A stretch of 64,000 bases of DNA, from contig NZ_BMCE01000002.1 in NCBI RefSeq assembly GCF_014635025.1, positions 806,001 through 870,000 on the forward strand. The letters run 5' to 3'. This DNA is from Fictibacillus barbaricus (GTDB lineage Bacteria; Bacillota; Bacilli; Bacillales; Fictibacillaceae). Position 1 is the first letter of the stretch, and the number at the start of each line of letters is the position of its first letter. The notes below the pieces were generated by a model. That model saw only the letters and a list, made by a program, of their open reading frames with translations, had not been told where the DNA came from and ran no database searches. A program made the position numbers and the translations under genes. Shown one piece after another: positions 33,556 through 42,327 of the stretch.

Positions 33556-35425
33556 AGCCTTTTAACAAACGCAGGCCATTTAGAATGACCAGTATGGTGC
33601 TCCCTTCATGTCCGATGATACCAAAAGGAAGTGTTAAATATTGCGTATAGTTGGCAAAGAGCAAAAATAGTATAACACCGATTGAAAATACAATGTTTTG
33701 CTTAACAATTCGTGAGAGGCGTTCCGATAATTTTATCGCGTACAGCAGCTTGCTTAGATCGTTTTTAACTAATACAACATCTGCTGTTTCAATCGCTGCA
33801 TCGCTTCCCATCCCCATTGCTACTCCAACATCTGCAACCGCTAAAGCAGGTGCATCATTAACTCCATCGCCAATCATTGCGACTACAGCCTGGCGTTCTT
33901 TCCACCTTTTTACCGTCTTCACCTTATCTTCAGGCATGCACGAATATCCGATCTCATCAATATTCGCCAACTTTCCGATACTTTCTGCTCCACGTTTTGT
34001 ATCGCCGGTTAACATTAAAGTTAAGATCTGTTTCTCCTGTAAAGCTTGAATTGCTTCTACAGTTTCTTCTCGGACTGTGTCCCCTAATAAGTAATAGGCC
34101 GCAAGTTCATCATCTGCCGTAACATAGACAACCGTATAACCAGTGTCTCCTTCCAGCCCTTCTATAGTGGATAGAAGCTGATGTTCTTGCTTTTCACTGA
34201 TCCCCGTCCATCCACGGCTTCCAATTTTCCAGACAGTTCCGTGAACTAGAGCTCTTACGCCTAAACCAGGAATATCTTCATATACAGTTATTTCAGGTGC
34301 TGTTTCTTTCGGAACTGCCTGAATTGCTGATAGAATCGCCTTTGCGAGCGGGTGGTTACTGTTTTTCTCAATAGCATGTATGATCTGTACCAAATCCTCT
34401 CTGCTAGTAGAAGAGTGAATATATTCAACATGCTGAACGGTTGGACAGCCTTCTGTTAACGTCCCAGTCTTGTCAAAAGCGATTACGTTAACCATGTTTA
34501 ACTTTTCCAAAAATACTCCACTCTTAAAAAGGATTCCGTGTCTAGCGGCGTTTGAAAGAGATGCTAATAGAGCAGGCATGGTAGACGCAACAAGTGCACA
34601 AGGAGATGCAACAACTAGAAGTACACACGCACGATATAATGACTCTGAATAGCTCCATAATCCTGTTGATCCTGGGACCAGCACAGTTAATGCTGCCGCC
34701 AGAAGTACAAATAGAACATATTTGGTTTCAAACTCTTCTATCTTTCGCTGGACGGGGGGCGCTTCACTTTGTGCTTTATTTACGAGATCTATCATTCTTT
34801 GAAAAACAGAGTCTCTCATGTGCTTCGTAACTGAGATCTCTAAAAGACCAGATTGATTTAGCGTACCCGCAAGAACTTCTGAAGTCGGCTTGACCTCTTT
34901 TGTAAACGGTTCACCTGTTAATGCTGATTCATTGATTGAAGAATTTCCTTTTATTACAATTCCGTCTGCCGGTATACGCTCACCTGGCTTTACTTTTATA
35001 AGATTACCAGGCTCTAAGGAAGAAGCATTCACTCTAAATTCCTTATCTCCTGATATGAGCCAGGCTTCATCCGGCTGTAAGGAGACGAGTGCTTTGATTT
35101 CTCTGTCGCTCTTTTGTAATGTGTACATCTCAAGTGCTCCGGAATAGGCAAATATTAAGATAAGAACAGCACCCTCACCCCAATAGCCAATTGCTGCCGA
35201 CCCGATCGCAGCCATCATCATTAAGAGCTCAACATTTAACTGTTTTTCTTTTAAACTCTCCTGTATCCCTTCTACAGCTTTCGCGTACCCGCCTATTACA
35301 AAAGCCAAAAGATAAAACAGAACATAATAAGGTGATTCCGAATACTTTTCGATAAACCAAGCCGTTAATATGAACATACCGGCCGTTGTTGCCAGAATCA
35401 GTTGAGTTCGTGCAGAGAGTTCCAC
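33554..35425 (-). CDS. P1B-type metal-transporting ATPase (PfeT/ZosA-like)
   Basis: About 623 residues. Core motifs: TGEP actuator, SPCAL in the membrane path (about 274), DKTGT phosphorylation site (about 318), HP in SNHPLAKA, and GDGVNDAPALA hinge. The SPC motif with no N-terminal metal-binding domain fits the P1B-4-like PfeT/ZosA group, which exports Fe(II) (earlier assigned to zinc) in Bacillus. GTG 35425 has AGGAGGG about 9 bases upstream. The frame continues upstream to 35527 with a Cys-rich stretch (CKGCCHKDG) but without a good binding site. A Fur/PerR-like box lies at 35446-35460. Metal specificity is inference. Confidence 0.88.
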   Translation of the reverse strand: MELSARTQLILATTAGMFILTAWFIEKYSESPYYVLFYLLAFVIGGYAKAVEGIQESLKEKQLNVELLMMMAAIGSAAIGYWGEGAVLILIFAYSGALEMYTLQKSDREIKALVSLQPDEAWLISGDKEFRVNASSLEPGNLIKVKPGERIPADGIVIKGNSSINESALTGEPFTKEVKPTSEVLAGTLNQSGLLEISVTKHMRDSVFQRMIDLVNKAQSEAPPVQRKIEEFETKYVLFVLLAAALTVLVPGSTGLWSYSESLYRACVLLVVASPCALVASTMPALLASLSNAARHGILFKSGVFLEKLNMVNVIAFDKTGTLTEGCPTVQHVEYIHSSTSREDLVQIIHAIEKNSNHPLAKAILSAIQAVPKETAPEITVYEDIPGLGVRALVHGTVWKIGSRGWTGISEKQEHQLLSTIEGLEGDTGYTVVYVTADDELAAYYLLGDTVREETVEAIQALQEKQILTLMLTGDTKRGAESIGKLANIDEIGYSCMPEDKVKTVKRWKERQAVVAMIGDGVNDAPALAVADVGVAMGMGSDAAIETADVVLVKNDLSKLLYAIKLSERLSRIVKQNIVFSIGVILFLLFANYTQYLTLPFGIIGHEGSTILVILNGLRLLKG

Positions 35426-35445
35426 CTGAACATCCCTCCTGCTAT

Positions 35446-35460
35446 TGATAATAACAATCA
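35446..35460. promoter_or_regulatory. Fur/PerR-family box before the P-type ATPase
   Basis: On the minus strand TGATTGTTATTATCA matches the 7-1-7 Fur consensus TGATAATnATTATCA in 12 of 14 defined positions. Fur and PerR control PfeT-type pumps in Bacillus, so this supports an iron role. Confidence 0.55.
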
Positions 35461-35474
35461 TCCTCAAGTACCCT

Positions 35475-35511
35475 AAAAAAGCAGAAATGCTGCCGTCTTT
35501 ATGACAGCAGC
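35475..35511 (-). other. Hairpin in the P-type ATPase leader
   Basis: Perfect 9-bp arms GCTGCTGTC/GACGGCAGC (one wobble) with a T tract 8 bases later, upstream of the ATPase start. It could attenuate transcription or be a terminator of a lost gene. Confidence 0.45.
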
Positions 35512-35718
35512 CTTTACAACTTCCCAATATTCGGTTCCTAGCCCTAACAGTTTATGTATGAATTCTTATGGATGTGACATAAATTATTAACTTAATTATA
35601 TCTTTTATGTTAGACATTTTGTCTTGTTTTTCTGCTTCTCTCCAAAGATCTATTTGAACAATCTATAATCCTTATATCGAATCCACAATACCAATATGCT
35701 GATCTTAAATAACGAATT

Positions 35719-35747
35719 GAAGCTTTCTAAGCGAAAGCTTCTTTTTT
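35719..35747 (+). terminator. Plus-strand terminator without an upstream gene
   Basis: Perfect GAAGCTTTC/GAAAGCTTC arms and six T residues. No coding frame precedes it on the plus strand in the 514-base gap (35426-35939); the rest of that gap is AT-rich and I see no other feature besides the leader elements and the next promoter. Confidence 0.75.
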
Positions 35748-35836
35748 ATCTTAATTTTTAAAAATAAGGGTATATTAAAATTACAAGTCTGATTTTGTAA
35801 ACGTTTTGTAAATTATTCATTACATTTCATTCTTTT

Positions 35837-35866
35837 TCGACAAAAACTCTTTATTTTTTGTATAAT
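35837..35866 (+). promoter_or_regulatory. Promoter of the DUF47-PiT operon
   Basis: TCGACA, an 18-bp spacer and TATAAT, about 75 bases before the first start codon. Confidence 0.65.
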
Positions 35867-35939
35867 GTGTTGGGTGGTTAAAACATACAAAATCAGCCAC
35901 CTAGAAAAAGGATAAAAGACATTTCTTTTGGAGGGTACT

Positions 35940-36557
35940 ATGTTTACAAAGAAAAAGGATAAGTTCATGGTCATGCTAACGGATATCGCTAGCAACTTAA
36001 AGGAATCCACTGGATATTTCCACGATTTCAAAATTACCAATGAAGACGATTTGCGTGAATTTGCAGATCACCTGAAAACACTTGAATCAAAAGGTGATTC
36101 TTATGTTCATACCGTTATCATGGAACTGAACAAAGTATTTATTACACCCATTGAAAGAGAAGATATCTTATCACTTGCTATGAGCATGGATGATATTCTA
36201 GATGGCATCGAGCAGTCTTCTGCTCTATTCGATATCTATGCTATTACAAATCCAGACAAGTATATGGTTAAGTTTGTAGAATACATCAAACTAAGTGCGG
36301 ATGAAATTTTACTGACAATTAATTTACTGGCTGATAAAAAACTTCTTGAAATGCGTGAGCATGCGATCAAGATTAAAGATTATGAATCAAAATGTGATGA
36401 TTTATACCGTGAAGCACAACGCGAACTGTTTGCTACTCAAACAGATCCGATTAAAGTGATCAAGTATAAAGAGATGTATGAAGTGCTTGAAGGCATTGCC
36501 GACAGTTGCCAAAACGTTGCGAACACTCTAGAATCCATCATTATGAAAAACGCGTAA
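35940..36557 (+). CDS. DUF47/PhoU-like phosphate transport regulator (YkaA-like)
   Basis: 205 residues, all-helical, with the DUF47 pattern: HTVIMELNKVFITPIEREDI and an E-D-rich second half with SKCDDLYREA. Family members are adjacent to PiT transporters and are thought to control them. GGAGGG precedes ATG 35940. Twelve bases separate it from the transporter start. Confidence 0.9.
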   Translation: MFTKKKDKFMVMLTDIASNLKESTGYFHDFKITNEDDLREFADHLKTLESKGDSYVHTVIMELNKVFITPIEREDILSLAMSMDDILDGIEQSSALFDIYAITNPDKYMVKFVEYIKLSADEILLTINLLADKKLLEMREHAIKIKDYESKCDDLYREAQRELFATQTDPIKVIKYKEMYEVLEGIADSCQNVANTLESIIMKNA

Positions 36558-36569
36558 CGGGTGGCTAGT

Positions 36570-37568
36570 ATGGATACAGTTTTAATTATTACCGTTCTCG
36601 TTGTTATCGGTGCACTCGCATTTGATTTTATCAACGGATTTCACGATACGGCGAACGCGATTGCAACTTCTGTTTCAACAAAAGCACTAACACCTAGAAA
36701 AGCCATTATTTTGGCTGCTGTCATGAACTTTGTCGGGGCCATGACATTTACTGGTGTTGCCAAAACAATTACAAAAGATATTGTTGACCCTTTTACACTT
36801 CAAAATGGATCCGTAGTTATTTTAGCTGCACTTATTGCAGCGATTGCTTGGAACTTAATTACTTGGTATTATGGGATACCAAGTTCTTCTTCACACGCGA
36901 TCATCGGATCGATTGCAGGTGCAGCGATTGCAGCTGCTGGCTTTGAAGCGCTGCACTATTCAGGATTCCTTAAAATTATATATGGTTTATTGCTTTCGCC
37001 AGTGTTGGCATTTGCTGTTGGTTTTGTATTTTATCACTTGATCAAACTAGTATTTAAGAATGCTAATTTAACGAAAACAAACAATGGGTTCAGAAAAGTC
37101 CAAGTAATGACGGCTGCATTCCAAGCGTATTCGCACGGAACGAACGATGCTCAAAAGGCGATGGGTATTATTACGATGGCTTTGATTGCAAATGGTTATA
37201 CAAACAGTACGGATATCCAGTTATGGGTTCAGGTATCCTGTGCCATTGCAATGGGACTTGGAACTTCTGTAGGCGGATGGAAAATCATCAAAACAGTTGG
37301 CGGAAAAATCATGAAGATCCGTCCCGTTAACGGTGTTTCAGCTGACTTAACAGGTGCGTCTGTAATTCTAGGTGCTTCCGTTTTAGGTATTCCGGTAAGT
37401 ACGACTCATGTAATTACATCTTCTATTCTAGGTGTAGGTGCTTCCCATCGTCTAAAAGGGGTAAAATGGGGTACGGCTAAAACCATGATTATCACTTGGT
37501 TTATTACATTGCCGATTTCTGCAACGATAGCTGCACTATCTTATTTTGTTTTAAATCTGATCTTTTAA
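36570..37568 (+). CDS. pit: Inorganic phosphate transporter, PiT family
   Basis: About 332 residues, ten hydrophobic segments. The duplicated PiT signatures are FDFINGFHDTANAIATSVST near the N-terminus and AYSHGTNDAQKAMGI in the second half; PSSSSHAI and PVSTTHVI loops are also present. It imports phosphate (or metal-phosphate) with H+ or Na+. It is in an operon with the DUF47 regulator. Confidence 0.95.
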   Translation: MDTVLIITVLVVIGALAFDFINGFHDTANAIATSVSTKALTPRKAIILAAVMNFVGAMTFTGVAKTITKDIVDPFTLQNGSVVILAALIAAIAWNLITWYYGIPSSSSHAIIGSIAGAAIAAAGFEALHYSGFLKIIYGLLLSPVLAFAVGFVFYHLIKLVFKNANLTKTNNGFRKVQVMTAAFQAYSHGTNDAQKAMGIITMALIANGYTNSTDIQLWVQVSCAIAMGLGTSVGGWKIIKTVGGKIMKIRPVNGVSADLTGASVILGASVLGIPVSTTHVITSSILGVGASHRLKGVKWGTAKTMIITWFITLPISATIAALSYFVLNLIF

Positions 37569-37573
37569 ATAAG

Positions 37574-37602
37574 AAGCCTGGGTAAAACCCCAGGCTTTTT
37601 TA
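37574..37602. terminator. Bidirectional terminator after pit
   Basis: AAGCCTGGG/CCCAGGCTT arms followed by T residues; the converging gene stop overlaps it. Confidence 0.9.
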
Positions 37603-37893
37603 TATTTTCTTATAGGCATCTTTAATCTTGGAATAAGGTATTAATACATAGGGTTGATCTGTAGGAGTAAATAGTTTAATCTCAGGCTGGTTTTCATCAG
37701 CAGAAAAATACATTTTCCGCCACTTTTTCACTACCCAGCCTTTTGTACCTGCAGGAATGGTTCCCCAGTTTTTTTTAATGTATTCATCTTCTTCTGCAAA
37801 CGGATAAAATCCACCGAACAGACCATTAAGAATACCCGAAACAGTGCATGGTTTTATTATTTCGATACGGTAAAGGTTCTCAGTTTTTAACAA
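37600..37893 (-). CDS. Hypothetical protein, about 97 residues
   Basis: I do not recognise the family. The sequence is beta-rich with many aromatics (GWVVKKWRKMYF, PYVLIPYSKI), no signal peptide and no membrane segment. The likely start is TTG 37893, with GAGAGG 8 bases upstream. It ends in the pit terminator. Confidence 0.6.
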   Translation of the reverse strand: MLKTENLYRIEIIKPCTVSGILNGLFGGFYPFAEEDEYIKKNWGTIPAGTKGWVVKKWRKMYFSADENQPEIKLFTPTDQPYVLIPYSKIKDAYKKI

Positions 37894-37950
37894 TCAAATC
37901 CTCTCCTTCCCTGACCTAATTACGTATAGGAGCCTGAAAAAGATTCGATA

Positions 37951-38784
37951 TTAAAGCCCATTTTTTATACTTACTTTTAACCAATGATCTGGCTTCAGTA
38001 AAGAGTTAGGTAATTTTGTATGCAAATTCCCTTTTGCCGAGTTCACTTGAGCTTGTGTAAGGAAAATACTTCCTGTAAGATCAGCGCCACTAAGATTGGC
38101 ATCCCTTAAGTCTGCTCCAATCAGATCAGTCCACCTCATGTCGGCACCTTGCAGATCAGCAGCGATAAGTAACACTCCACGAAGGTTCGCTCCTCTAAGA
38201 TCAGTTTTTCTTAATTTTGCACCTATCATGTCCATGCTTTTACGGTTGAGGACATCATACTTCTTCTTCAAAAAATGGGTACGCACAAGTTCGCTCACCT
38301 GAAGAAGAAGTTTGTTAACCATTACCCTATGATCTGATACTCTAATATGCTTGATTTCTGTTGCAGGCAGTTGTGTTAGATGTTCTATTTCTTGTATAGA
38401 TGCTTTTAATTCATTATAGATTGGCGTTGTTTCTTTTAATTGAAGTGCTTCGTATAAGTAGTTCAGCATTTCGTGAAGCTGTTGCATGATTGGAAATACT
38501 TCAAACATTTCTTTAGCTCTTTCAGGAGAATCTCTCCAATCTTCTCCTCCATACGTAATCTGTGAAACTTTTTGACCAGCGCCAAAGCATTCATAAACCG
38601 TACAACCCTTAAACCCCTTTCCCCTTAGGTTTTTATGGATGCCGCAGCGATAATCCGTTTGCAGATTTCGGCATGGAGTACCACCATCTTTATCAAAAGC
38701 AAAATCAGCTGATTTTGCGTATGGGAGAGCCACACAACATAAGCCAAAGCAATTTTCACATTCCGCACGTAGTTGACTATTCAA
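37951..38784 (-). CDS. Pentapeptide-repeat protein with an N-terminal cysteine cluster
   Basis: 277 residues. The first 70 residues hold C9-x2-C12-x3-C16-C17, then Cys38, 47, 61 and 66, which resembles the CxxCxxxCC metal-binding cluster of the YkgJ/UPF0153 family. A helical middle leads to about nine pentapeptide repeats (about 195-245: DLRGANLRG, DLIGADLRD, NLSGADLTG). Pentapeptide repeats fold as a right-handed beta helix that can mimic DNA. The function of the combination is unknown. It starts at TTG 38784; GGAAG is a weak site. Confidence 0.85.
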   Translation of the reverse strand: MNSQLRAECENCFGLCCVALPYAKSADFAFDKDGGTPCRNLQTDYRCGIHKNLRGKGFKGCTVYECFGAGQKVSQITYGGEDWRDSPERAKEMFEVFPIMQQLHEMLNYLYEALQLKETTPIYNELKASIQEIEHLTQLPATEIKHIRVSDHRVMVNKLLLQVSELVRTHFLKKKYDVLNRKSMDMIGAKLRKTDLRGANLRGVLLIAADLQGADMRWTDLIGADLRDANLSGADLTGSIFLTQAQVNSAKGNLHTKLPNSLLKPDHWLKVSIKNGL

Positions 38785-38927
38785 AACTTTTCACTTCCTT
38801 CAAACATTTAAGCTTGTCCGTTATTGTTTTAGCGTAGCACATTTAGAATAGAAAGATGATGAGAAGGAATCTTCATTTTTATAAAAAAAACTCCCCCACT
38901 CACAATAGAGTCAGAGAGCTTGTTTTT

Positions 38928-40181
38928 TTACGCACCTTTTTGTTCAGTTAACGGAGAAACCTTTTTACTTAGCCAGTTCTTCCCTTCAACAAATCTGGCT
39001 GTCATCATACTTGCTACATTATCCCCAGTAGCGTTCAGCAGTGTTGCTGGCGGGTCAATAATAGCAGAGATCGCCGCGATGATCGGAAGTGCTTCTGGAG
39101 GGAAACCGAATAGAGATAGGATCAGCATTTCTGCGATTAACCCGCCTTGAGGGATTGCTCCCATTACCATTCCGACTAAAAGAGCTACACCCCCCACGAG
39201 CAAGTAGGTGTTAATGCCTGAGAAGTCCATTCCAAAGATTCCAAACAGGAAAGTAATCTTTAGAACGCCTCCGATCACAGAACCATCTTTGTGAAGTGTT
39301 GCACCGAGTGGAATCGTTGTTTCACTGATGTCATCAGGTACTCCCATCTTCTTCGCTGCTTCTAGGTTAACGGGAATGCTCGCTGCTGAACTGCATGTTG
39401 CAAGACTGGTAACAGAAGGAGAAATCATGTTTTTCCAGAAGGTGCGGATCCCAAGCTTTCCGTGTGCAATCCACGCATACAATGTAAAGAATCCAAAGAA
39501 ATACAAAATAGAAAACGGATAGTAAAATAGTACCGCTTTAAAATAAGAACCAAGCAGTGTTGGTCCAAACTCCCCTACCAATGCTGCAAAATAAGCACCT
39601 AAACCGATGGGAGCGTAAACCATGACATACTTTACCATCTGCAGAGTTACCTCACTTCCAGCAGATAAAAAGTTTGCGAGTGGTTTTGCTTTTTCTCCTA
39701 CTTTCGAAGTAGCCAGTCCGAGTAAAACTGAAAATAGAATAAGTGATAACATATTTGCTCTGCTTAACAGATCAACGAAATCTGGAACCGTTACTGTGCT
39801 TACCAGTTGATCACCGATCGAAACTTCTTCACTTGGAGCATCAGGTTTTACAAGGTCAATATTTACTCCCTCTGAAGGCGGAAACAATTTTAATCCAGCC
39901 ATACTGACGACCGCAGCAACAGTACCGGTAAATAGAAATACAAGAAGCATCGTGCTAATGATTTTACCAAATCGTTTCGTACCAGCCATATTGGCTACAC
40001 TCGATGAAATCGAAAAGAATACTAGCGGAACTACGATCATGAACATAACGTTTAAAAATAAGTCCCCGAACGGCTTTAGAACCGCAGCATCTTTGCCCAT
40101 TGTAGAACCAACAATACTTCCAATGATGATGGCAAGCAATAAAATAATTGGCGAGCGGTATGCTTTCCACGTTTTTCTCAT
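38928..40181 (-). CDS. Dicarboxylate/amino acid:cation symporter (SDF family)
   Basis: 417 residues with eight helices and two hairpins of the glutamate-transporter fold. Motifs: serine-rich HP1 TCSSAASIPVN, the PLGATLHKDGSVIGG helix and DPPATLLNATGDNVAS near the C-terminus, which contain Na+ and substrate ligands. It takes up C4-dicarboxylates or acidic amino acids. AAGGAG lies 11 bases before ATG 40181. An imperfect hairpin at 38886-38924 may terminate it. Confidence 0.92.
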   Translation of the reverse strand: MRKTWKAYRSPIILLLAIIIGSIVGSTMGKDAAVLKPFGDLFLNVMFMIVVPLVFFSISSSVANMAGTKRFGKIISTMLLVFLFTGTVAAVVSMAGLKLFPPSEGVNIDLVKPDAPSEEVSIGDQLVSTVTVPDFVDLLSRANMLSLILFSVLLGLATSKVGEKAKPLANFLSAGSEVTLQMVKYVMVYAPIGLGAYFAALVGEFGPTLLGSYFKAVLFYYPFSILYFFGFFTLYAWIAHGKLGIRTFWKNMISPSVTSLATCSSAASIPVNLEAAKKMGVPDDISETTIPLGATLHKDGSVIGGVLKITFLFGIFGMDFSGINTYLLVGGVALLVGMVMGAIPQGGLIAEMLILSLFGFPPEALPIIAAISAIIDPPATLLNATGDNVASMMTARFVEGKNWLSKKVSPLTEQKGA

Positions 40182-40389
40182 AAAACATTCTCTCCTTAAA
40201 TAGATTCATAGCTACTCTTTCTATTTTATACAGAAAAAATTTTTTTCATAGAGGGATGCAGAAAATGTGATGAAAACGTTATATTACTTCTCCATTTAGT
40301 AGGTTATTATTCTATAGACCAGTTTTTTTGAATAACAAAACCAATAGATACATTTAGCCTGATTCTTTTTACATACTTTTAGTAAAAAA

Positions 40390-40421
40390 GACAGGGGACA
40401 GACCCGGGTCTGTCCCCTGTC
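40390..40421. repeat. REP-like perfect palindrome, copy 2
   Basis: A 32-base perfect inverted repeat whose half is GACAGGGGACAGACCC. It lies just after the proS stop codon. Confidence 0.9.
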
Positions 40422-40433
40422 CTTACATGATGT

Positions 40434-41864
40434 TTAATACGCTTTTGCCCAATAGACAAGCTGCTTTCCTTCTTGCTCACAGCACACACACTTTTTAGAG
40501 ATGTTCTCTTGTTCGAACGGGATACATCTGGATGTTGCACCTGTTTCATCTTTGATGAAGTTTTCGCAAGCTTCATCACCACACCACATCGCTTTTATGA
40601 ATCCGCCTTTATTGGTAAGGTTATCTTTAAAATCATCGAATGTGGTTACAGCTGTTGTTTGGCTATCTCTATGCGTTTTTGCTTTTTCAAATAAGTTATT
40701 TTGAATATCTGTTAAGATTTGTTGCACAGAAGATTCTAAGTTTTGCAATGCTACCGTTTGCTTCTCACCTGTATCACGTCTTACGAGCACCACTTGTTCT
40801 TGCTCAATATCACGCGGTCCGACTTCTAAACGAAGAGGGATTCCCTTCATCTCATACTCGTTAAATTTCCAGCCTGGCTTCTTATCACTAGCGTCGATTC
40901 CCGTTCGAATTGTAAGAGAGAGCTTTTCTTTTAAATGGTAGGCGAAATCTAGTACACCTTCTTTATGCTGAGCGATCGGTACGATCATAAGCTGAGTTGG
41001 TGCAATCTTTGGAGGAACAACAAGTCCTCTGTCATCCCCATGGACCATGATCATCGCTCCAATAATTCGAGTCGTAAAGCCCCATGAGGTTTGCTGCACG
41101 GTTTGCAGTTTGCCTTCTCTATTTGTAAATTCTATGCCGAACGCTTTTGCGAACCCATCTCCCAAATGGTGTGAAGTCCCAGACTGCAAAGCTTTTCCGT
41201 CATGCATGAGACTTTCAATTGTATAGGTGTATTTTGCTCCAGCAAACTTTTCTTTTTCTGTTTTCTGACCTTTGATGACTGGAATGGCAAGGTATTCTTC
41301 ACAAAGATCTGCGTACACATTAAGCATACGAACGGTTTCCTCATGTGCATCTTCATCTGTTTCGTGGCATGTGTGCCCTTCCTGCCATAGAAATTCAAGT
41401 GTGCGAAGGAAAGGTCGTGTGGTCTTTTCCCATCTTACTACGTTTGACCACTGATTATATTTCTTAGGAAGATCACGATAAGAATGAATGATGTTTTTAA
41501 AATGCTCGGCAAAAAGAACTTCTGATGTCGGACGGACACATAGACGTTCTGTCAGCTTTTCTTCCCCGCCATGTGTGACCCACGCTACTTCAGGCGCAAA
41601 CCCTTCGATATGATCTTTTTCTTTCTGAAGAAGGCTTTCTGGAATAAAGAGCGGCATATACACATTCTCATGACCTGTTGCTTTAATCTGTTTGTCGAGC
41701 TGCTGCTGAATGTTTTCCCAGATTGCATAGCCATAAGGTCTGAGGATCATGGAACCGCGGACACTCGAATAATCGATCAGCTCCGCTTTCGTTACTACAT
41801 CGGTATACCACTGAGCAAAATCATCTTTCATACTTGTTACGTCTTTTACAAAATCTTTAGCCAT
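40434..41864 (-). CDS. proS: Prolyl-tRNA synthetase, eukaryote/archaea-type short form
   Basis: 476 residues: class II catalytic core with motif 2 and 3 regions ([40 protein letters not shown]), anticodon-binding domain (about 290-390) and a C-terminal zinc-like domain with Cys ([19 protein letters not shown]). It has no inserted editing domain, unlike the 570-residue bacterial form. Some Bacillus species carry this as a second ProRS. GAGGAG precedes ATG 41864. A proline T-box leader lies upstream, so it should be induced by uncharged tRNA-Pro. Confidence 0.95.
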   Translation of the reverse strand: MAKDFVKDVTSMKDDFAQWYTDVVTKAELIDYSSVRGSMILRPYGYAIWENIQQQLDKQIKATGHENVYMPLFIPESLLQKEKDHIEGFAPEVAWVTHGGEEKLTERLCVRPTSEVLFAEHFKNIIHSYRDLPKKYNQWSNVVRWEKTTRPFLRTLEFLWQEGHTCHETDEDAHEETVRMLNVYADLCEEYLAIPVIKGQKTEKEKFAGAKYTYTIESLMHDGKALQSGTSHHLGDGFAKAFGIEFTNREGKLQTVQQTSWGFTTRIIGAMIMVHGDDRGLVVPPKIAPTQLMIVPIAQHKEGVLDFAYHLKEKLSLTIRTGIDASDKKPGWKFNEYEMKGIPLRLEVGPRDIEQEQVVLVRRDTGEKQTVALQNLESSVQQILTDIQNNLFEKAKTHRDSQTTAVTTFDDFKDNLTNKGGFIKAMWCGDEACENFIKDETGATSRCIPFEQENISKKCVCCEQEGKQLVYWAKAY

Positions 41865-41884
41865 CTTACGTGCTCCTCGCTTTT

Positions 41885-42137
41885 AAAAAATAAAAAAAGC
41901 CAGGCTCATCATTAGGGACCAATCAATTGGCGGTACCACCCTAATTCAAAGCATAGCTTTACACTGTTTCATGATAACGGTATTTAACCGCTGATATCTT
42001 CCACTCGTTTCAGATACAGAACTCTGAGGCAGGTTCGATTGTTTGTCAGTAGGAACCTTTCACCAAACAGTCCCCTCTCTTTAAATGACAAGATCAATGT
42101 ACTAATCCTCTTCCATGTTTCGGTAATAATTAGTTTT
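41885..42137 (-). promoter_or_regulatory. T-box leader (tRNA-Pro) of proS
   Basis: The minus strand carries the T-box core AGGGTGGTACCGCC (41929-41942), which pairs with uncharged tRNA ends. Upstream is a Stem I with GAGAGG, GGTGAAAGG and a likely specifier CCT in GAACCTGCC, a proline codon. Downstream ATTAGGG/CCCTAAT pairing and a T tract form the terminator. Binding of uncharged tRNA-Pro allows read-through into proS. Confidence 0.88.
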
Positions 42138-42143
42138 TTTGAA

Positions 42144-42173
42144 ATTATATGTGATGTTGGGATGAACTGTCAA
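42144..42173 (-). promoter_or_regulatory. Promoter of the proS T-box transcript
   Basis: Consensus TTGACA, an 18-bp spacer and TATAAT. Confidence 0.85.
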
Positions 42174-42228
42174 TTATTTATTTTATAGAGGATCGATAGC
42201 AGGATGCTTTTATGCAGTAAAACGCTGT

Positions 42229-42264
42229 ATAAGGGGGGACAGACCCGGGTCTGTCCCCCCTTAT
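42229..42264. repeat. REP-like perfect palindrome, copy 3
   Basis: A 36-base perfect inverted repeat whose half is ATAAGGGGGGACAGACCC. With copy 2 it brackets the proS transcription unit. Confidence 0.9.
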
Positions 42265-42327
42265 GGCTTTCATATTTCGTGTGTTTGTTCAATACATTAA
42301 TTACAGGGCATAAGGAGGCGTATGTTT

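Noticed and set aside
33651-34652. Several open frames on the plus strand opposite the P-type ATPase
   Set aside because: They lie opposite a clearly conserved gene, have no binding sites and no recognisable residues.
35425-35527. N-terminal extension of the P-type ATPase with CKGCCHKDG
   Set aside because: It starts at a TTG without a good ribosome binding site and contains a hairpin and a Fur-like box, both expected upstream of the coding region.
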